Source of the DNA: JASHPR01 sp963795055
GTDB taxonomy: Bacteria > Actinomycetota > Actinomycetes > Streptosporangiales > Streptosporangiaceae
NCBI GenBank assembly: GCA_963795055.1
Contig: CAWCGJ010000042.1
Coordinates: 219,088 to 283,087, forward strand
Direction: 5' to 3'
DNA: 64,000 nucleotides
A program made the position numbers and the translations under genes. Shown in pieces: positions 18,750 to 27,851 of this stretch (its first letter is position 1; each line of letters opens with the position of its first letter). The notes beneath the pieces are model-generated. The model did no database searches. It worked only from the letters and a program-made list of their open reading frames with translations, and was not told the origin of the DNA.

Positions 18750-19217
18750 CGGGACCTCCTCAAGCTCCGAAGGGGCGCACGCCCCCATGCGAAATGCCTA
18801 CGCGGTCAAGCGTGACCCGCGTCTGAGCTGGGGAGGTCTCCAGCACCCGGCCAGCGACCTCAGCCCGGCCCGATGCATGTCATCTAATGATCATGAAATG
18901 AGGGCTCTAGGGGTGGGGCGCCATGGAGGTTGGGGACAGGCCTGGGGTCGGAGACCACCCGGGGTGATGGGGACGGCCTGGGGATCGGGGACGGGCTAGG
19001 GGTCGGGGACGCCCAGGCCCTCGACGCTGGGAATCTCGATCCTGAAGTGGGCGCCGTCCGGAAACCGGCCCGGGCTCGCGGTCGGCGCCGACTCGGGCGT
19101 GATCCCGTGTCCCGCGAGGAGCTCGGCTCCGGTCATGCCCGGCCGCCCTTCTGGAGTTCCGGCCCGCGTTTTTACCATTGTGCGACGCACCGGTCCCTGG
19201 CAGACAAGGAAGGCACG
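18750..19217. other. Intergenic region with G-rich short repeats
   Basis: No gene seen. Around 18900-19015 the plus strand has repeated G-tracts of the form TGGGGTCGG / TGGGGATCGGGG / TAGGGGTCGGGG, each in a unit of about 20 nt, which could fold as a G-quadruplex. AAGGAAGG at about 19206-19213 is the ribosome site for the aldehyde dehydrogenase. Confidence 0.5.
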
Positions 19218-20585
19218 ATGACGTTCATCAGCGTGAATCCGCACGACCCGGCCGACGTGATCGGCGAGTGGGACACCGCCGGCGAGGGCGAGGTCGCGGC
19301 CGTGGTCGAGCGGGCCCGCCAGGGCGCGGGCACCTGGCGCCGGACCCCGGCGGCAGCAAGGGCGGCCGCGCTGACCGCCGCGGCGGCCGCCGTGGAGCAG
19401 CGGGCCGCCGAAGTCACCGCGCTCACCGTCCGCGAGGTGGGCAAGCCGGTCACCGAGGCGCGCGCCGAGGTGGCCAGGGCGGTGTCGATCCTGCGCTACA
19501 ACGCGCAGCTCGCGCTGCTTCCCGACGGCGAGACTTTGCCGGCCGCCGACCCGGACGCGCTGCTGATGGCCCGCCGCCGGCCGGTCGGGATCGCCGCGCT
19601 GGTCACGCCGTGGAACTTCCCGGTGGCGATCCCGCTCTGGAAGGCCGCCCCCAGCCTGGCCTGCGGCAACGCGACCGTGCTCAAGCCGTCGAGTGCCGCG
19701 GCGGCCACCGCGCTGCTGCTGCACGAGATCATCGCCCCGGCTCTGCCCGAGGGTGTCTTCCAGGTGCTGCTCGGCGGGGCCGAGGCCGTACGCCTGCTGG
19801 TCGGGCACCCGGACGTCGCCGCGGTGTCCTTCACCGGCTCGGTGCCCGTGGGCCAGGACATCGCCCGCCGCGTCGCCGCCCGGGGCGGCCGGATGCAGGC
19901 GGAGATGGGCGGCCAGAACCCCTCGATCGTGCTGGCCGACGCCGACCTGGACCAGGCGGCGGCGGCCATCGCCTACGCGGCGATGGGTTACGCGGGGCAG
20001 AAATGCACGGCCACCAGCCGCGTGATCGTCGAGGAGGCGGTGTACGCCGACTTCCGGGACCGCCTGGCCGGAGCCGTTACGCACCTGCAGGTCATCGATC
20101 CCGCGGCCGAGGCCACCCTGGTCGGCCCGGTGATCGACGAGGGGTCGCGGTCGGCCGCCCTGGCCGCGGTGGCCGCGTCCGGCGGCCGGGTGATCACGGG
20201 CGGCGGGCCGCTGGATGCCCCCGGGTACTACCTGGCGCCCACGCTGGTCGAGCTGGACCGCCCCGCGGGCCCGCTGGCCAGCGAGGAGGTCTTCGCGCCG
20301 GTCGCCGCGGTGCTCAGCGCCGGTTCGGCGGAGCAGGCGGTCGCGATCGCCAACGCGGTGCGGTTCGGGCTGGTCGCCGCGGTCTTCACCAGCGATCTCG
20401 GCCAGGCGCTCCGGCTGACCGGCCAGCTCGAGGCCGGGATGATCAGGGTCAACGCCCCGACCTCCGGGGTGGACTTCCATGCGCCGTTCGGCGGGTCTAA
20501 GGAGTCCAGCTACGGCCCGCGAGAGCAGGGCCTGGCCGCGCGCGACTTCTACACCGAGTCGCAGACCGTGCTGATCATGCCCTGA
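19218..20585 (+). CDS. NAD(P)+-dependent aldehyde dehydrogenase
   Basis: 455 residues, intact. Family landmarks: TPWNFPVAIPLWKAAP (cofactor loop), KPSSAA, FTGSVPVG (Rossmann glycine motif), catalytic Glu in EMGGQNPS and catalytic Cys in GQKCTATSR, and the EEVFAP motif near the C-terminus. It oxidises an aldehyde to the acid. The sequence resembles succinate-semialdehyde or benzaldehyde-type enzymes, but the substrate is not decided by neighbours. It has its own ribosome site and converges on the carboxypeptidase gene 27 bp away. Confidence 0.9.
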   Translation: MTFISVNPHDPADVIGEWDTAGEGEVAAVVERARQGAGTWRRTPAAARAAALTAAAAAVEQRAAEVTALTVREVGKPVTEARAEVARAVSILRYNAQLALLPDGETLPAADPDALLMARRRPVGIAALVTPWNFPVAIPLWKAAPSLACGNATVLKPSSAAAATALLLHEIIAPALPEGVFQVLLGGAEAVRLLVGHPDVAAVSFTGSVPVGQDIARRVAARGGRMQAEMGGQNPSIVLADADLDQAAAAIAYAAMGYAGQKCTATSRVIVEEAVYADFRDRLAGAVTHLQVIDPAAEATLVGPVIDEGSRSAALAAVAASGGRVITGGGPLDAPGYYLAPTLVELDRPAGPLASEEVFAPVAAVLSAGSAEQAVAIANAVRFGLVAAVFTSDLGQALRLTGQLEAGMIRVNAPTSGVDFHAPFGGSKESSYGPREQGLAARDFYTESQTVLIMP

Positions 20586-20612
20586 CGCAGGCGCCGGCCG
20601 CGTGCGGGCTGG

Positions 20613-21587
20613 TCAGCCCCGGCCCGCCGCCAGCACGGCAAAGCCCCAGTTCAGCAGGCGCCTGGCCGCGGTGAAGCTGGCCGTGGGATCGGTGCCGGAG
20701 CTGTCGAGCACGACGCCGACCAGGGTCCGGCCGTGCCTTTGCGCCTCGAACAGCAGGCTGTACCCGGCGCCGTGGGTGAACCCGGTCTTGATGCCGAAGG
20801 CGCCGGCGTACGAGCCGAGTAGCTGGTTCGTGTTCTGCCAGAAATAGGCGTGGTGCTGCGGCGTGGCGGCCAGGAAGTGCGTGCGCTGGCGCACGATGTC
20901 CCGGAAGGTGGCCAGCCGCATGGCCGCCCGGCCCAGGATGATCAGGTCCCTGGGCGTGGAATAGGTGGTGTACTCGGTCGGCCACGGCAGCCCGTCGAAG
21001 TTGGCGAAGTGGGTGTGCCGCATGCCCAGCGCCTGGGCGGTGGCGTTCATCTTCCTGACGAAGGCGCGCCAGCCGGGCCCGTAAGCGCCGGCCAGGGCGA
21101 AGGCGGCGTCGTTGCCGGAGGGCAGCAGCATGCCCTCCAGCAGCTGATGCGCGGTGAGGATGTCCCCGGCGAGCAGGCCCGCGCTGCTTCCGTCGTGCTC
21201 GCGCACGTAGTTGACCACGGCCTGCGAGATCCTGATCTTCCGGCTCAGGTCGCCGGCCCGGATGACCACGAGCGCGGTCATGACCTTGGTGATGCTGGCG
21301 ATCGGCCGCTCGGTGTTCAGGCCGCGGCTCCACAGCCGGCGTCCCGTCGCCGCGTTCACCAGGTCGGCGCCTGCGGCGCTCACCCCGGCCGGGGCTCCGG
21401 CCGCGGCCGTCAGCGGCCGCGATACCGCGACCGGGCGGACCGCCGCGGCGGTCCCCGCGGTGGCGGCTGGCGCCGGTGCGAGCAGGGCCGACCAGGCCAG
21501 GGCCGCGGCCACGATGCCACCGGCGACGGCCGTCGGCAGGGCTCTGGCGATCAGCGGACGTTGCGGGCGCACGGGACACTCCAGCAC
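20613..21587 (-). CDS. D-alanyl-D-alanine carboxypeptidase (peptidase S11)
   Basis: 324 residues with an N-terminal signal/TM segment and a Pro/Ala-rich stretch. All three penicillin-binding motifs are present: SITK (SxxK), SGN (in LLPSGNDAA) and KTG (in IKTGFTHGAG). It trims the terminal D-Ala of peptidoglycan stem peptides outside the membrane. No C-terminal TM anchor is seen, unlike DacB/DacF-type proteins, so membrane attachment would be through the N-terminus. Confidence 0.92.
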   Translation of the reverse strand: MLECPVRPQRPLIARALPTAVAGGIVAAALAWSALLAPAPAATAGTAAAVRPVAVSRPLTAAAGAPAGVSAAGADLVNAATGRRLWSRGLNTERPIASITKVMTALVVIRAGDLSRKIRISQAVVNYVREHDGSSAGLLAGDILTAHQLLEGMLLPSGNDAAFALAGAYGPGWRAFVRKMNATAQALGMRHTHFANFDGLPWPTEYTTYSTPRDLIILGRAAMRLATFRDIVRQRTHFLAATPQHHAYFWQNTNQLLGSYAGAFGIKTGFTHGAGYSLLFEAQRHGRTLVGVVLDSSGTDPTASFTAARRLLNWGFAVLAAGRG

Positions 21588-21708
21588 GGGGGGAGGCGGA
21601 CCGCGTCTGGGTGATCTTAATACGGCGGGGGCCGGTCCGGGGGGAGGCAGGCCAGAACGTCCCGGCCGGTGGCCAGCTTGTTCCGGGCGGCGGTCGGCCT
21701 GCGGGGCC

Positions 21709-22278
21709 TCAGAACTCGGTCTTGAGCCGTTCGATCTCGCGGGTCCGCTCGCGCAGCTGCGCGTAGGCGGGCCGCTCGCGAATGCGGGCCAGGGCCCAGC
21801 GGACGGCGTCGGCCCGGTTAGCCGCGATACCCGCGGTGATCAGCGTGTCGACCGTTTCCAGGTCCGCCGGCCCGAGCCGGGCCATCACCGGGGTGAGCTC
21901 GTCCCGGCCAGCCCGGCGCTCGCCCGCGGCCCCGGGATCGTCCGGGTTCAGCCGCATGATGAACCGGCGGTGGTCCGGGCCGCCGGGGTCTTCGCGGATG
22001 ACCAGGATCCGCCGGGCCTCGGGCACCCGCTTCAGCAGTTCGCGCCGGAACTGGCTCAGCTCCGGGCCTTGGGCCTGCTCGAACGCATGCGGGGCCTGCT
22101 CGGGCCCGTCCGGGCCGTCCTGAGGGGCCAGGGTTATCCGGATCAGGACCTCGCCGGGCTCGACGACCGGATCGTCGCCGTGCTCCAGCAGGCTGATCTG
22201 CGCTGCCGCGCCGGGGAAGCGCTGGTTCGCCTCGTCTTCCAGCTCACGCTGGACGCGCTCCCGGGCCGCCTGATCCAT
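21709..22278 (-). CDS. Conserved hypothetical protein
   Basis: 189 residues, intact, acidic and soluble. I do not recognise the N-terminal part (a compact alpha/beta region with VLIRITLAPQD and ILVIREDPGG). The C-terminal 60 residues (LETVDTLITAGIAANRADAVRWAL, then Arg-rich helices) resemble the helix pattern of ribbon-helix-helix antitoxin-type proteins, but no partner toxin is nearby. It lies alone between the carboxypeptidase and guaB1 genes, same strand as both. Confidence 0.6.
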   Translation of the reverse strand: MDQAARERVQRELEDEANQRFPGAAAQISLLEHGDDPVVEPGEVLIRITLAPQDGPDGPEQAPHAFEQAQGPELSQFRRELLKRVPEARRILVIREDPGGPDHRRFIMRLNPDDPGAAGERRAGRDELTPVMARLGPADLETVDTLITAGIAANRADAVRWALARIRERPAYAQLRERTREIERLKTEF

Positions 22279-22461
22279 GCCCGCCTCCGCTCCTGGCTTA
22301 CCTGAGAAGTCAGGGTAACATCTACGTCGGCAAGTGCACGGTAGTTACCAGAGTAACTATGTGGCGCCAGCGTATTCAGGAGATGGGCTGGGACCGGCAG
22401 GTGACGCGGATTCACCCGAGGCCAGCCCGCGGGCCGGGACTCACCAGCCGGACGGTGGTAT

Positions 22462-22518
22462 TTACCAGCTGGACGTCGGTGCTTACCAGCTGGACGTCGG
22501 TGCTTACCAGCCTGACGG
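22462..22518. repeat. 21-bp tandem repeat at the 3' end of guaB1
   Basis: Two exact copies of a 21-bp unit (22462-22482 and 22483-22503) plus a diverged partial third that contains the guaB1 stop codon. Each unit begins with TTACCAG, which on the minus strand is the TGG-TAA end of guaB1, so the gene end has been tandemly copied. The rest of 22279-22461 holds nothing recognisable. Confidence 0.8.
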
Positions 22519-23940
22519 CAGGGGCATGCCCTCGGTGTAGCCGGCCGCGCCCTGCACCCCGACGATCGCCCGTGCGTGCAGCTCATCCAAGTCGCCGGCC
22601 CCTGCGTAGGTGCAGGCGCTGCGCAGCCCGGCCGTGATCGAGTCGATCAGGTCCTCGACGCCGGGGCGCTGCGGGTCCAGGTACATCCGCGAGCTGGAGA
22701 TGCCCTCCTCGAACAGTTCCTTGCGCGCCCGGTCGAACGGCGAGTCGGCGGCCGCGCGCAGCCGCACCGCCCGGGCCGAGGCCATGCCGAAGCTCTCCTT
22801 GTACAGCCGGCCGTCGGCGTCGCGGAACACGTCACCCGGCGACTCGCAGGTGCCGGCGAACCAGGACCCGATCATGACGTTGGAGGCGCCGGCCGCGAGC
22901 GCGAGGGCGACGTCCCTCGGGTAACGCACGCCGCCGTCGGCCCACACGTGGGCACCGAGCCGCCGGGCCTCGGCGGAGCACTCCAGGACCGCGCTGAACT
23001 GCGGCCGGCCGACTCCGGTCATCATCCGGGTGGTGCACATGGCGCCCGGGCCGACGCCGACCTTGACGATGTCGGCGCCGGCCTCGACCAGGTCGGCGAC
23101 GCCCGCCGCGGTCACGACGTTGCCCGCGGCCACCGGCACCGACGGCGAGGCGTCCCGGACCGCGCGCAGCGCGTGGACCATCTTGTCCTGGTGGCCGTGG
23201 GCGGTGTCGACCACCAGCAGGTCCGCGCCCGCGTCCAGCAGCAGCTTGGCCTTGCCCGCGACGTCGCCGTTGATGCCGAGGGCGGCCCCGATCCGCAGCC
23301 GCCCGCGGCGGTCGGTGGCCGGCTGGTACAGGGTCGCGCGCAGCGCGCCGGTACGGGTCATGATCCCCACGCAGCGCCCGGCGGCGTCCACCACGGGAGC
23401 GAGCCGGTGCCTGCCGCCGTGCAGCAGCTCGAACGCGTGCTCCGGGTCGGTCCCCGCGGGCAGGGTGAGCACCTCGGTGGACATGACCTGGCGGAGCTGG
23501 GTGAACCGGTCCACGCCGTGGCAGTCGGACTCGGTGACCACCCCGACCGGGTACCCGTCCTCGACCACGATCACCGCGCCGTGCGCCCGCTTGGGCAGCA
23601 GGCTGAGCGCGTGCCCGGTGGTGGCCTCCGGGCCCAGCGTCAGCGGCGTGTCATGGACCAGGTCGCGGCTCTTCACCCAGGACACCACCTCGGACACCAC
23701 GTCCACCGGGATGTCCTGCGGGAGCACGGCCAGGCCGCCGCGGCGGGCCACGGTCTCGGCCATCCGGCGCCCGGCGACCGCGGTCATGTTGGCCACGATC
23801 ACCGGGATCGTGGTGCCGCTGCCGTCGCCGGTGGCCAGGCTCACGTCGAGCCGGGAGCTCACGGCGGACCGGCTCGGCACCAGGAACACGTCGCTGTAGG
23901 CGAGGTCGTGGGGCGGGAGCTGTTCGGTGAGGAATCGCAC
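22504..23940 (-). CDS. guaB1: GuaB1-type IMP dehydrogenase-like protein (GMP reductase)
   Basis: 478 residues, intact. A TIM barrel with two inserted CBS domains (around residues 95-210: GAVIVVEDGYPVGVV and RLAPVVDAAGRCVGIM). The active-site loop with catalytic Cys is GVGPGAMCTTRMMTGVG, and the phosphate-binding part is ADGGVRYPRDVALALAAGA. Actinobacterial GuaB1 proteins work as GMP reductases in purine salvage rather than as IMP dehydrogenases (known for the mycobacterial enzyme); I assign that role by family. Confidence 0.85.
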   Translation of the reverse strand: MRFLTEQLPPHDLAYSDVFLVPSRSAVSSRLDVSLATGDGSGTTIPVIVANMTAVAGRRMAETVARRGGLAVLPQDIPVDVVSEVVSWVKSRDLVHDTPLTLGPEATTGHALSLLPKRAHGAVIVVEDGYPVGVVTESDCHGVDRFTQLRQVMSTEVLTLPAGTDPEHAFELLHGGRHRLAPVVDAAGRCVGIMTRTGALRATLYQPATDRRGRLRIGAALGINGDVAGKAKLLLDAGADLLVVDTAHGHQDKMVHALRAVRDASPSVPVAAGNVVTAAGVADLVEAGADIVKVGVGPGAMCTTRMMTGVGRPQFSAVLECSAEARRLGAHVWADGGVRYPRDVALALAAGASNVMIGSWFAGTCESPGDVFRDADGRLYKESFGMASARAVRLRAAADSPFDRARKELFEEGISSSRMYLDPQRPGVEDLIDSITAGLRSACTYAGAGDLDELHARAIVGVQGAAGYTEGMPLPSGW

Positions 23941-24011
23941 GTCACCGATTCTGCCCCCGGTCGGCGAGTGCCGGATCCCGCGGGATATCGCGGACGCCGC
24001 CTGACCCCGGG

Positions 24012-24761
24012 CTACGCGGAGTGGAACGCCGCGTAGATGATGGCGCTGATCCGGTCCACCATCTCTTCCCTCGGCAGCCCGACCTCGACGCTGAACAGGT
24101 AGTTGACCCGCTCCAGCATCATCAGGCAGGCCACGGCGGTCAGTTCCGCGTGCTCGGGGACGCCGCTTTCCTCACCGGGCGCGCGCCGGGCCGCCCAGGC
24201 TGCGGTCATGCCCTGCGTGATCGCCTCGGCGATGCGGAAGAACAGCTGCAGCCCCTCACCGTAGACCTCCTCGCTGACCACGTCCGCCGTGCTCAGGATC
24301 CGGATCACGCTGGCGTGCGCCGCGTAGGTGTCGCAGAACTTGCTGACCCAGGCGCGCAGCGCCTCCCGGCCGGCGTCGTTGCGGGTCACCACGGGGAAGT
24401 CCCCGGTGATGATCTCCATGTCGTGCAGCGCGTCCCGCAGCAGCGTCTTGAACAGGTCGTCCTTGCTCGAGAAGTAGAGGTAGAACGTGCCGTGCGAGGT
24501 CTTCGCCCGGCGGACCACATCGTCGACCCGCACCGCCTGGAAGCCGCGCTCGTCGAACTCGGCCAGGCCGGCCTCCAGCAGCTTGCGCACGGTCTGGCGG
24601 CCCTGGCGGCCGAGCTCGCGTTCCCGGGCCGGGACGCCGCCGCCGAGCGACGGCCGTACGCCGGGCGCTCCGCTGTCTGGGCGGCCCAGAGGCGGCGCTG
24701 CCTTTCCGTCCACGCTCACATCCTGCCCCGGGGCGCCATCGGGTGCGGTCCCTTCCTGCAC
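24012..24761 (-). CDS. TetR-family transcriptional regulator
   Basis: 249 residues. A disordered N-terminal extension of about 55 residues precedes the HTH (LLEAGLAEFDERGFQAVRVDDVVRRAKTS split over helices 1-3, then HGTFYLYFSSKDDLF). A C-terminal ligand/dimer domain follows. The start may be further in, for example near the Arg-rich segment. It is downstream of the lactone-oxidase gene on the same strand. An inverted repeat in its own upstream region suggests autoregulation. Confidence 0.85.
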   Translation of the reverse strand: MQEGTAPDGAPGQDVSVDGKAAPPLGRPDSGAPGVRPSLGGGVPARERELGRQGRQTVRKLLEAGLAEFDERGFQAVRVDDVVRRAKTSHGTFYLYFSSKDDLFKTLLRDALHDMEIITGDFPVVTRNDAGREALRAWVSKFCDTYAAHASVIRILSTADVVSEEVYGEGLQLFFRIAEAITQGMTAAWAARRAPGEESGVPEHAELTAVACLMMLERVNYLFSVEVGLPREEMVDRISAIIYAAFHSA

Positions 24762-24874
24762 GGCTCTCTCAAGCCCGGTCCCCTTCCGTGCAGTCCCGTC
24801 ATCCGCGGCACCTTTGCGCGCGGTCCCGGTGGCAGACCGCGGTCAGCTTCCGGGCCACGTCGCGAGGCTAGTCC

Positions 24875-24896
24875 CGACATGCGACAGGCTATGTCG
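24875..24896. promoter_or_regulatory. Candidate TetR operator
   Basis: CGACAT and ATGTCG arms with a 10-nt spacer, 114 bp upstream of the TetR start. The half-site spacing fits TetR dimers, but arms of 6 bp are short and could be chance. Confidence 0.35.
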
Positions 24897-24909
24897 ATTC
24901 CCGCGGCCA

Positions 24910-26289
24910 TCACGGGCCGAGTACCTGAGCCAGGTAAGCGTTACCGAACCGGCGCTCGGGGTCGAGTTCATCGCGCAACGCGACGAAGTCTTGGTGCTTA
25001 GGGTACGCCTGGCGCAGGTACTCCGCGTTCCTGGTGTGCATCTTGCCCCAGTGCGGCCGCCCGCCTGCCGCGGTAACCACGGCTTCCATGTCGCGGAAGT
25101 ACTCCCGGTGCGGCGAGGCGTGGAAGACGTGGATCGCGATGTAGGCGCTGTCCCTGCGGTAAGCGGTGGACAGCCAGGGGTCATCGCCGGGGGTGACCCG
25201 GACCTCGATCGGGAAGCTGATCCGCCAGTCCCGCCGCGCGAACAGCGCCCGGACCTCGGCGAGCACGTCGCCCAGTGACTCGCGCGGGATGGCGTACTCC
25301 TGCTCCTTGAACCGGACCCGCCGCGGGCTGGTGAAGACCCGGTAGGCGGCGTCGACGTAGGTCCGCGAGCCCAGAGCCCGGCCGGCCGCGGCATTGACCG
25401 GCTTGATCATGCCGGGGACCATGTGGCCGAGCCGGCAGGTGACCCCGAACACCGTGTTGGACAGGAACTCGTCGTCGAGCAGGTACCGCATCCGGGACAG
25501 CGGCCGCGGCGGTCCCGCCGACCGGTTGTTCCGCTTGGTCAGGCAGCCCTCCGTGTGCGGGAACCAGTAGAACTCGAAGTGCTCGTTCTCCGAGGTCAGC
25601 TCGTCCAGCCGGGCGGTCACCTCGGACCATCGCATCGGCTCCTCGCGCGCCTCCAGCAAGAACGCCGGAACCACCCGGAACGTCACGGCCGTCAGGATCC
25701 CGAGCGCACCCAGGCCGACCCGGGCGGCGTCGAACAGGCCAGGCGGGGGGCTGGCGGAGCCGGGGGAGGCCGGGGGGGTCGTCCCCCCTGGGCTGACACC
25801 GCAGGTCACGATCGTCCCGTCGGCCAGGATCAGTTCCAGGCCGGCCACCTGGGCCGCCATGCCGCCGACGTCGCGGCCGGTGCCGTGGGTGCCGGTCTGG
25901 ATCGCCCCGGCCACCGTCTGAACCTGGATGTCGCCCATGTTGGCCAGGGAGAGCCCGCGGGCCAGCAGTTCGGCGTTGAGCACCCGCAGCGGGCAGCCGG
26001 CCCCGGCGGTGACCAGCCCCGCCGCCGCGTCCACCGACCTGATGCCAGCCAGGCCGCCGGGATGAAGCAATACCCCGTCGGTGACCGCGGCCGGGGTGAA
26101 CGAATGCCCCGTGCCGGCCATCCGCACGGTCAGCCCGTCTGCGGCCGCCTTGCGAACCTCACTGGCCACTTCCTCCGCCGAGCGCGGCCTGGCCATCCGA
26201 AGTGGCCGCGCCGACTCGTTGCCCGCCCAGTTCCGCCAGGTCTCGCCGCCGCGGCGGCCGGGCCCGGCCCGCCGGTCACTACGCTGCAT
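24910..26289 (-). CDS. FAD-dependent sugar-1,4-lactone oxidase (ALO/GULO family)
   Basis: 459 residues. The N-terminal FAD-binding (VAO-type) domain has MARPRSAEEVASEV and AGTGHSFTPAA, then MGDIQVQTVAGAIQTGTHGTG. The C-terminal ALO domain contains the family HWGKMH motif and ends LDPERRFGNAYLAQVLG. Relatives oxidise L-gulono- or D-arabinono-1,4-lactone; the mycobacterial homologue is an L-gulono-lactone dehydrogenase. A Pro/Gly-rich insert lies near residue 175. Cytoplasmic or membrane-associated; the acceptor is unknown. Confidence 0.88.
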   Translation of the reverse strand: MQRSDRRAGPGRRGGETWRNWAGNESARPLRMARPRSAEEVASEVRKAAADGLTVRMAGTGHSFTPAAVTDGVLLHPGGLAGIRSVDAAAGLVTAGAGCPLRVLNAELLARGLSLANMGDIQVQTVAGAIQTGTHGTGRDVGGMAAQVAGLELILADGTIVTCGVSPGGTTPPASPGSASPPPGLFDAARVGLGALGILTAVTFRVVPAFLLEAREEPMRWSEVTARLDELTSENEHFEFYWFPHTEGCLTKRNNRSAGPPRPLSRMRYLLDDEFLSNTVFGVTCRLGHMVPGMIKPVNAAAGRALGSRTYVDAAYRVFTSPRRVRFKEQEYAIPRESLGDVLAEVRALFARRDWRISFPIEVRVTPGDDPWLSTAYRRDSAYIAIHVFHASPHREYFRDMEAVVTAAGGRPHWGKMHTRNAEYLRQAYPKHQDFVALRDELDPERRFGNAYLAQVLGP

Positions 26290-26335
26290 CGACCTATTGA
26301 ACCCTTTTCATCCATCGATTTCATGCTCAGCGCAG

Positions 26336-26463
26336 GTGGGCGGTCGTGGGGAAGGTGAAAAGGGGCGCGTGGGCGGTCGTGGGGAAGGTGAAAAGGGGCG
26401 CGTGGGCGGTCGGGGGGAAGGTGAAAAGGGGCGCGTGGGCGGTCGTGGGGAAGGCGAAAGGGG
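26336..26463. repeat. 33-bp minisatellite, four copies
   Basis: Four head-to-tail copies, the first three ending in AAAAGGGGCGC. Copies 1 and 2 are identical, copy 3 has one substitution, copy 4 is diverged and shortened. It fills most of the gap between the MFS stop and the lactone-oxidase start. Unit length is a multiple of 3, but no gene is expected here. Confidence 0.9.
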
Positions 26464-26464
26464 T

Positions 26465-27722
26465 TCACTCTGCCGGGCGCGGCAGGCGTAGCCGGCGCAG
26501 GCCCAGGAGGCACGCGGCCACGGCTGCCGCGCCGCAGCCGGCGGCGAACGCGTAGCCCCAGCGGGCCCCGACCGCGTCGATGACCTGCCCGGCGACGGCC
26601 GACCCGCCCGCCACGCCGACCGAGATCGCGGAGCTGAGCCAGGCCAGCGCCTCGGTGCGCGCCGGCCTGCGCTTGCTGCTCGATCAGGCTGAAGCCGGCG
26701 ATGAAGGTCGGCGAGATGCCCAGGCCGGAGCAGAAGATGACCAGGGCCAGCACGGTCAGCCCCGGCAGGGCCCAGAACGTCGCGGTCCCGGCGGCCACGG
26801 CGCACAGCGTGACCGCGAACCTGCGGTAGACCGGGCCAGGCCAGGTCCGGGACCCGTAGCAGAGGCCGCCGACGGCGCTGCCCAGCGCGTAGGCGCCCAG
26901 GATGAACCCGGCCAGCGGCTTGTGCCCGCGGGACTGCGCGAAGGCCACGGTGGACAGGTCGATCGAGGCGAACATCGCGCCCAGGCAGAGATAGACGGGC
27001 GCCATCGCGATCAGGCCGGGCGCCGGAACGGCGGGCTCCCGCACAGTGCTAGCCCCTGCCGGGCCGGCCCCGGCCGCGCGGCGGGGCGGCGCGTTCCTGG
27101 CAGGCGGCTCGGTGCGGCGCTGCGCGGCGAGCAGCAGGGTCCCGGTCACGCAGGCCACCGCGGCCACCGCGACCCCGGCGGCGGGATAGACCTCGGTGGC
27201 GAGCAGGGTGACCACCGCCGGGCCGATGACGAAGATCGCCTCGTCGGCGACCGACTCCAGCGAGAACGCGGTATGCAGCAGCGGTGAGTCGCCCAGCAGC
27301 GCGCTCCAGCGGGCCCGGACCATGGAGCCGAGCGAGGGCATGGACGCGCCGGCCAGCCCGCCCGTGATGACCAGGGCCCACAGCGGAGCACGCCACTGGG
27401 CGCAGCCGATCAGCGCCGCGGTGCTGACGGCGAAGAACACGGCCAGCGGGCGCAGCACCCGGCGCTGCCCGTACCGGTCGGCGAGCCGGGCCGCCAGCGG
27501 CGCGCAGGCCGCGTAGCCGACCGAGCCCGCCGCGGCGACGATCCCGGCCAGCCCGTACCGGCCGGTGACCGACGCGATCAGCAGGATCGTGCCCAGGCCG
27601 AACATCGACATCGGCATCCGGCCGACCAGGGCCGCGGCGGAGAACCGCAGCGCGCCCGGCCGGGCGAGCACGTCGAGGAACGGGTTGCCGCGCCGCTGGC
27701 CCTGCTCCCTGACCTGCGTCAC
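26465..27722 (-). CDS. MFS transporter (frame break near C-terminus)
   Basis: About 415 residues when the last part is read in the shifted frame, ending RRLRLPRPAE at 26465. Twelve TM segments are expected. The TM2-3 loop has LAARLADRYGQRRVLRP (motif A) and the central loop is cytoplasmic and basic/Pro-rich. One base is probably lost or gained near 26670: upstream reads FIAGFSLIEQQAQAGA and downstream AISVGVAGGSAVAGQVIDAVG. Substrate unknown; the sequence resembles small-molecule exporters of the YfcJ/arabinose-efflux type. Confidence 0.8.
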
Positions 27723-27851
27723 GACTCCGGCAACCTCCGCTTGTGAACCTATCTCAGCCGTCTGCGCGTCCTGTCTGTAGCGGGGCTGTGCCGCCGGAGT
27801 CGGGCCCGGCGCCCTACAAACCAGCCAGAGACCGGGTTAGGGTGGATCGCG

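Noticed and set aside
18930..19200. Gly/Asp-rich open frame leading into the aldehyde dehydrogenase
   Set aside because: It is produced by the G-rich repeats; the dehydrogenase has a good ribosome site and normal N-terminus at 19218.
21709..22278. Antitoxin of a toxin-antitoxin pair
   Set aside because: Only the C-terminal helices hint at a ribbon-helix-helix pattern and no small toxin gene lies next to it.
26336..26463. Possible CRISPR array (33-bp repeats)
   Set aside because: The copies are directly adjacent with no spacers and no cas genes are present.
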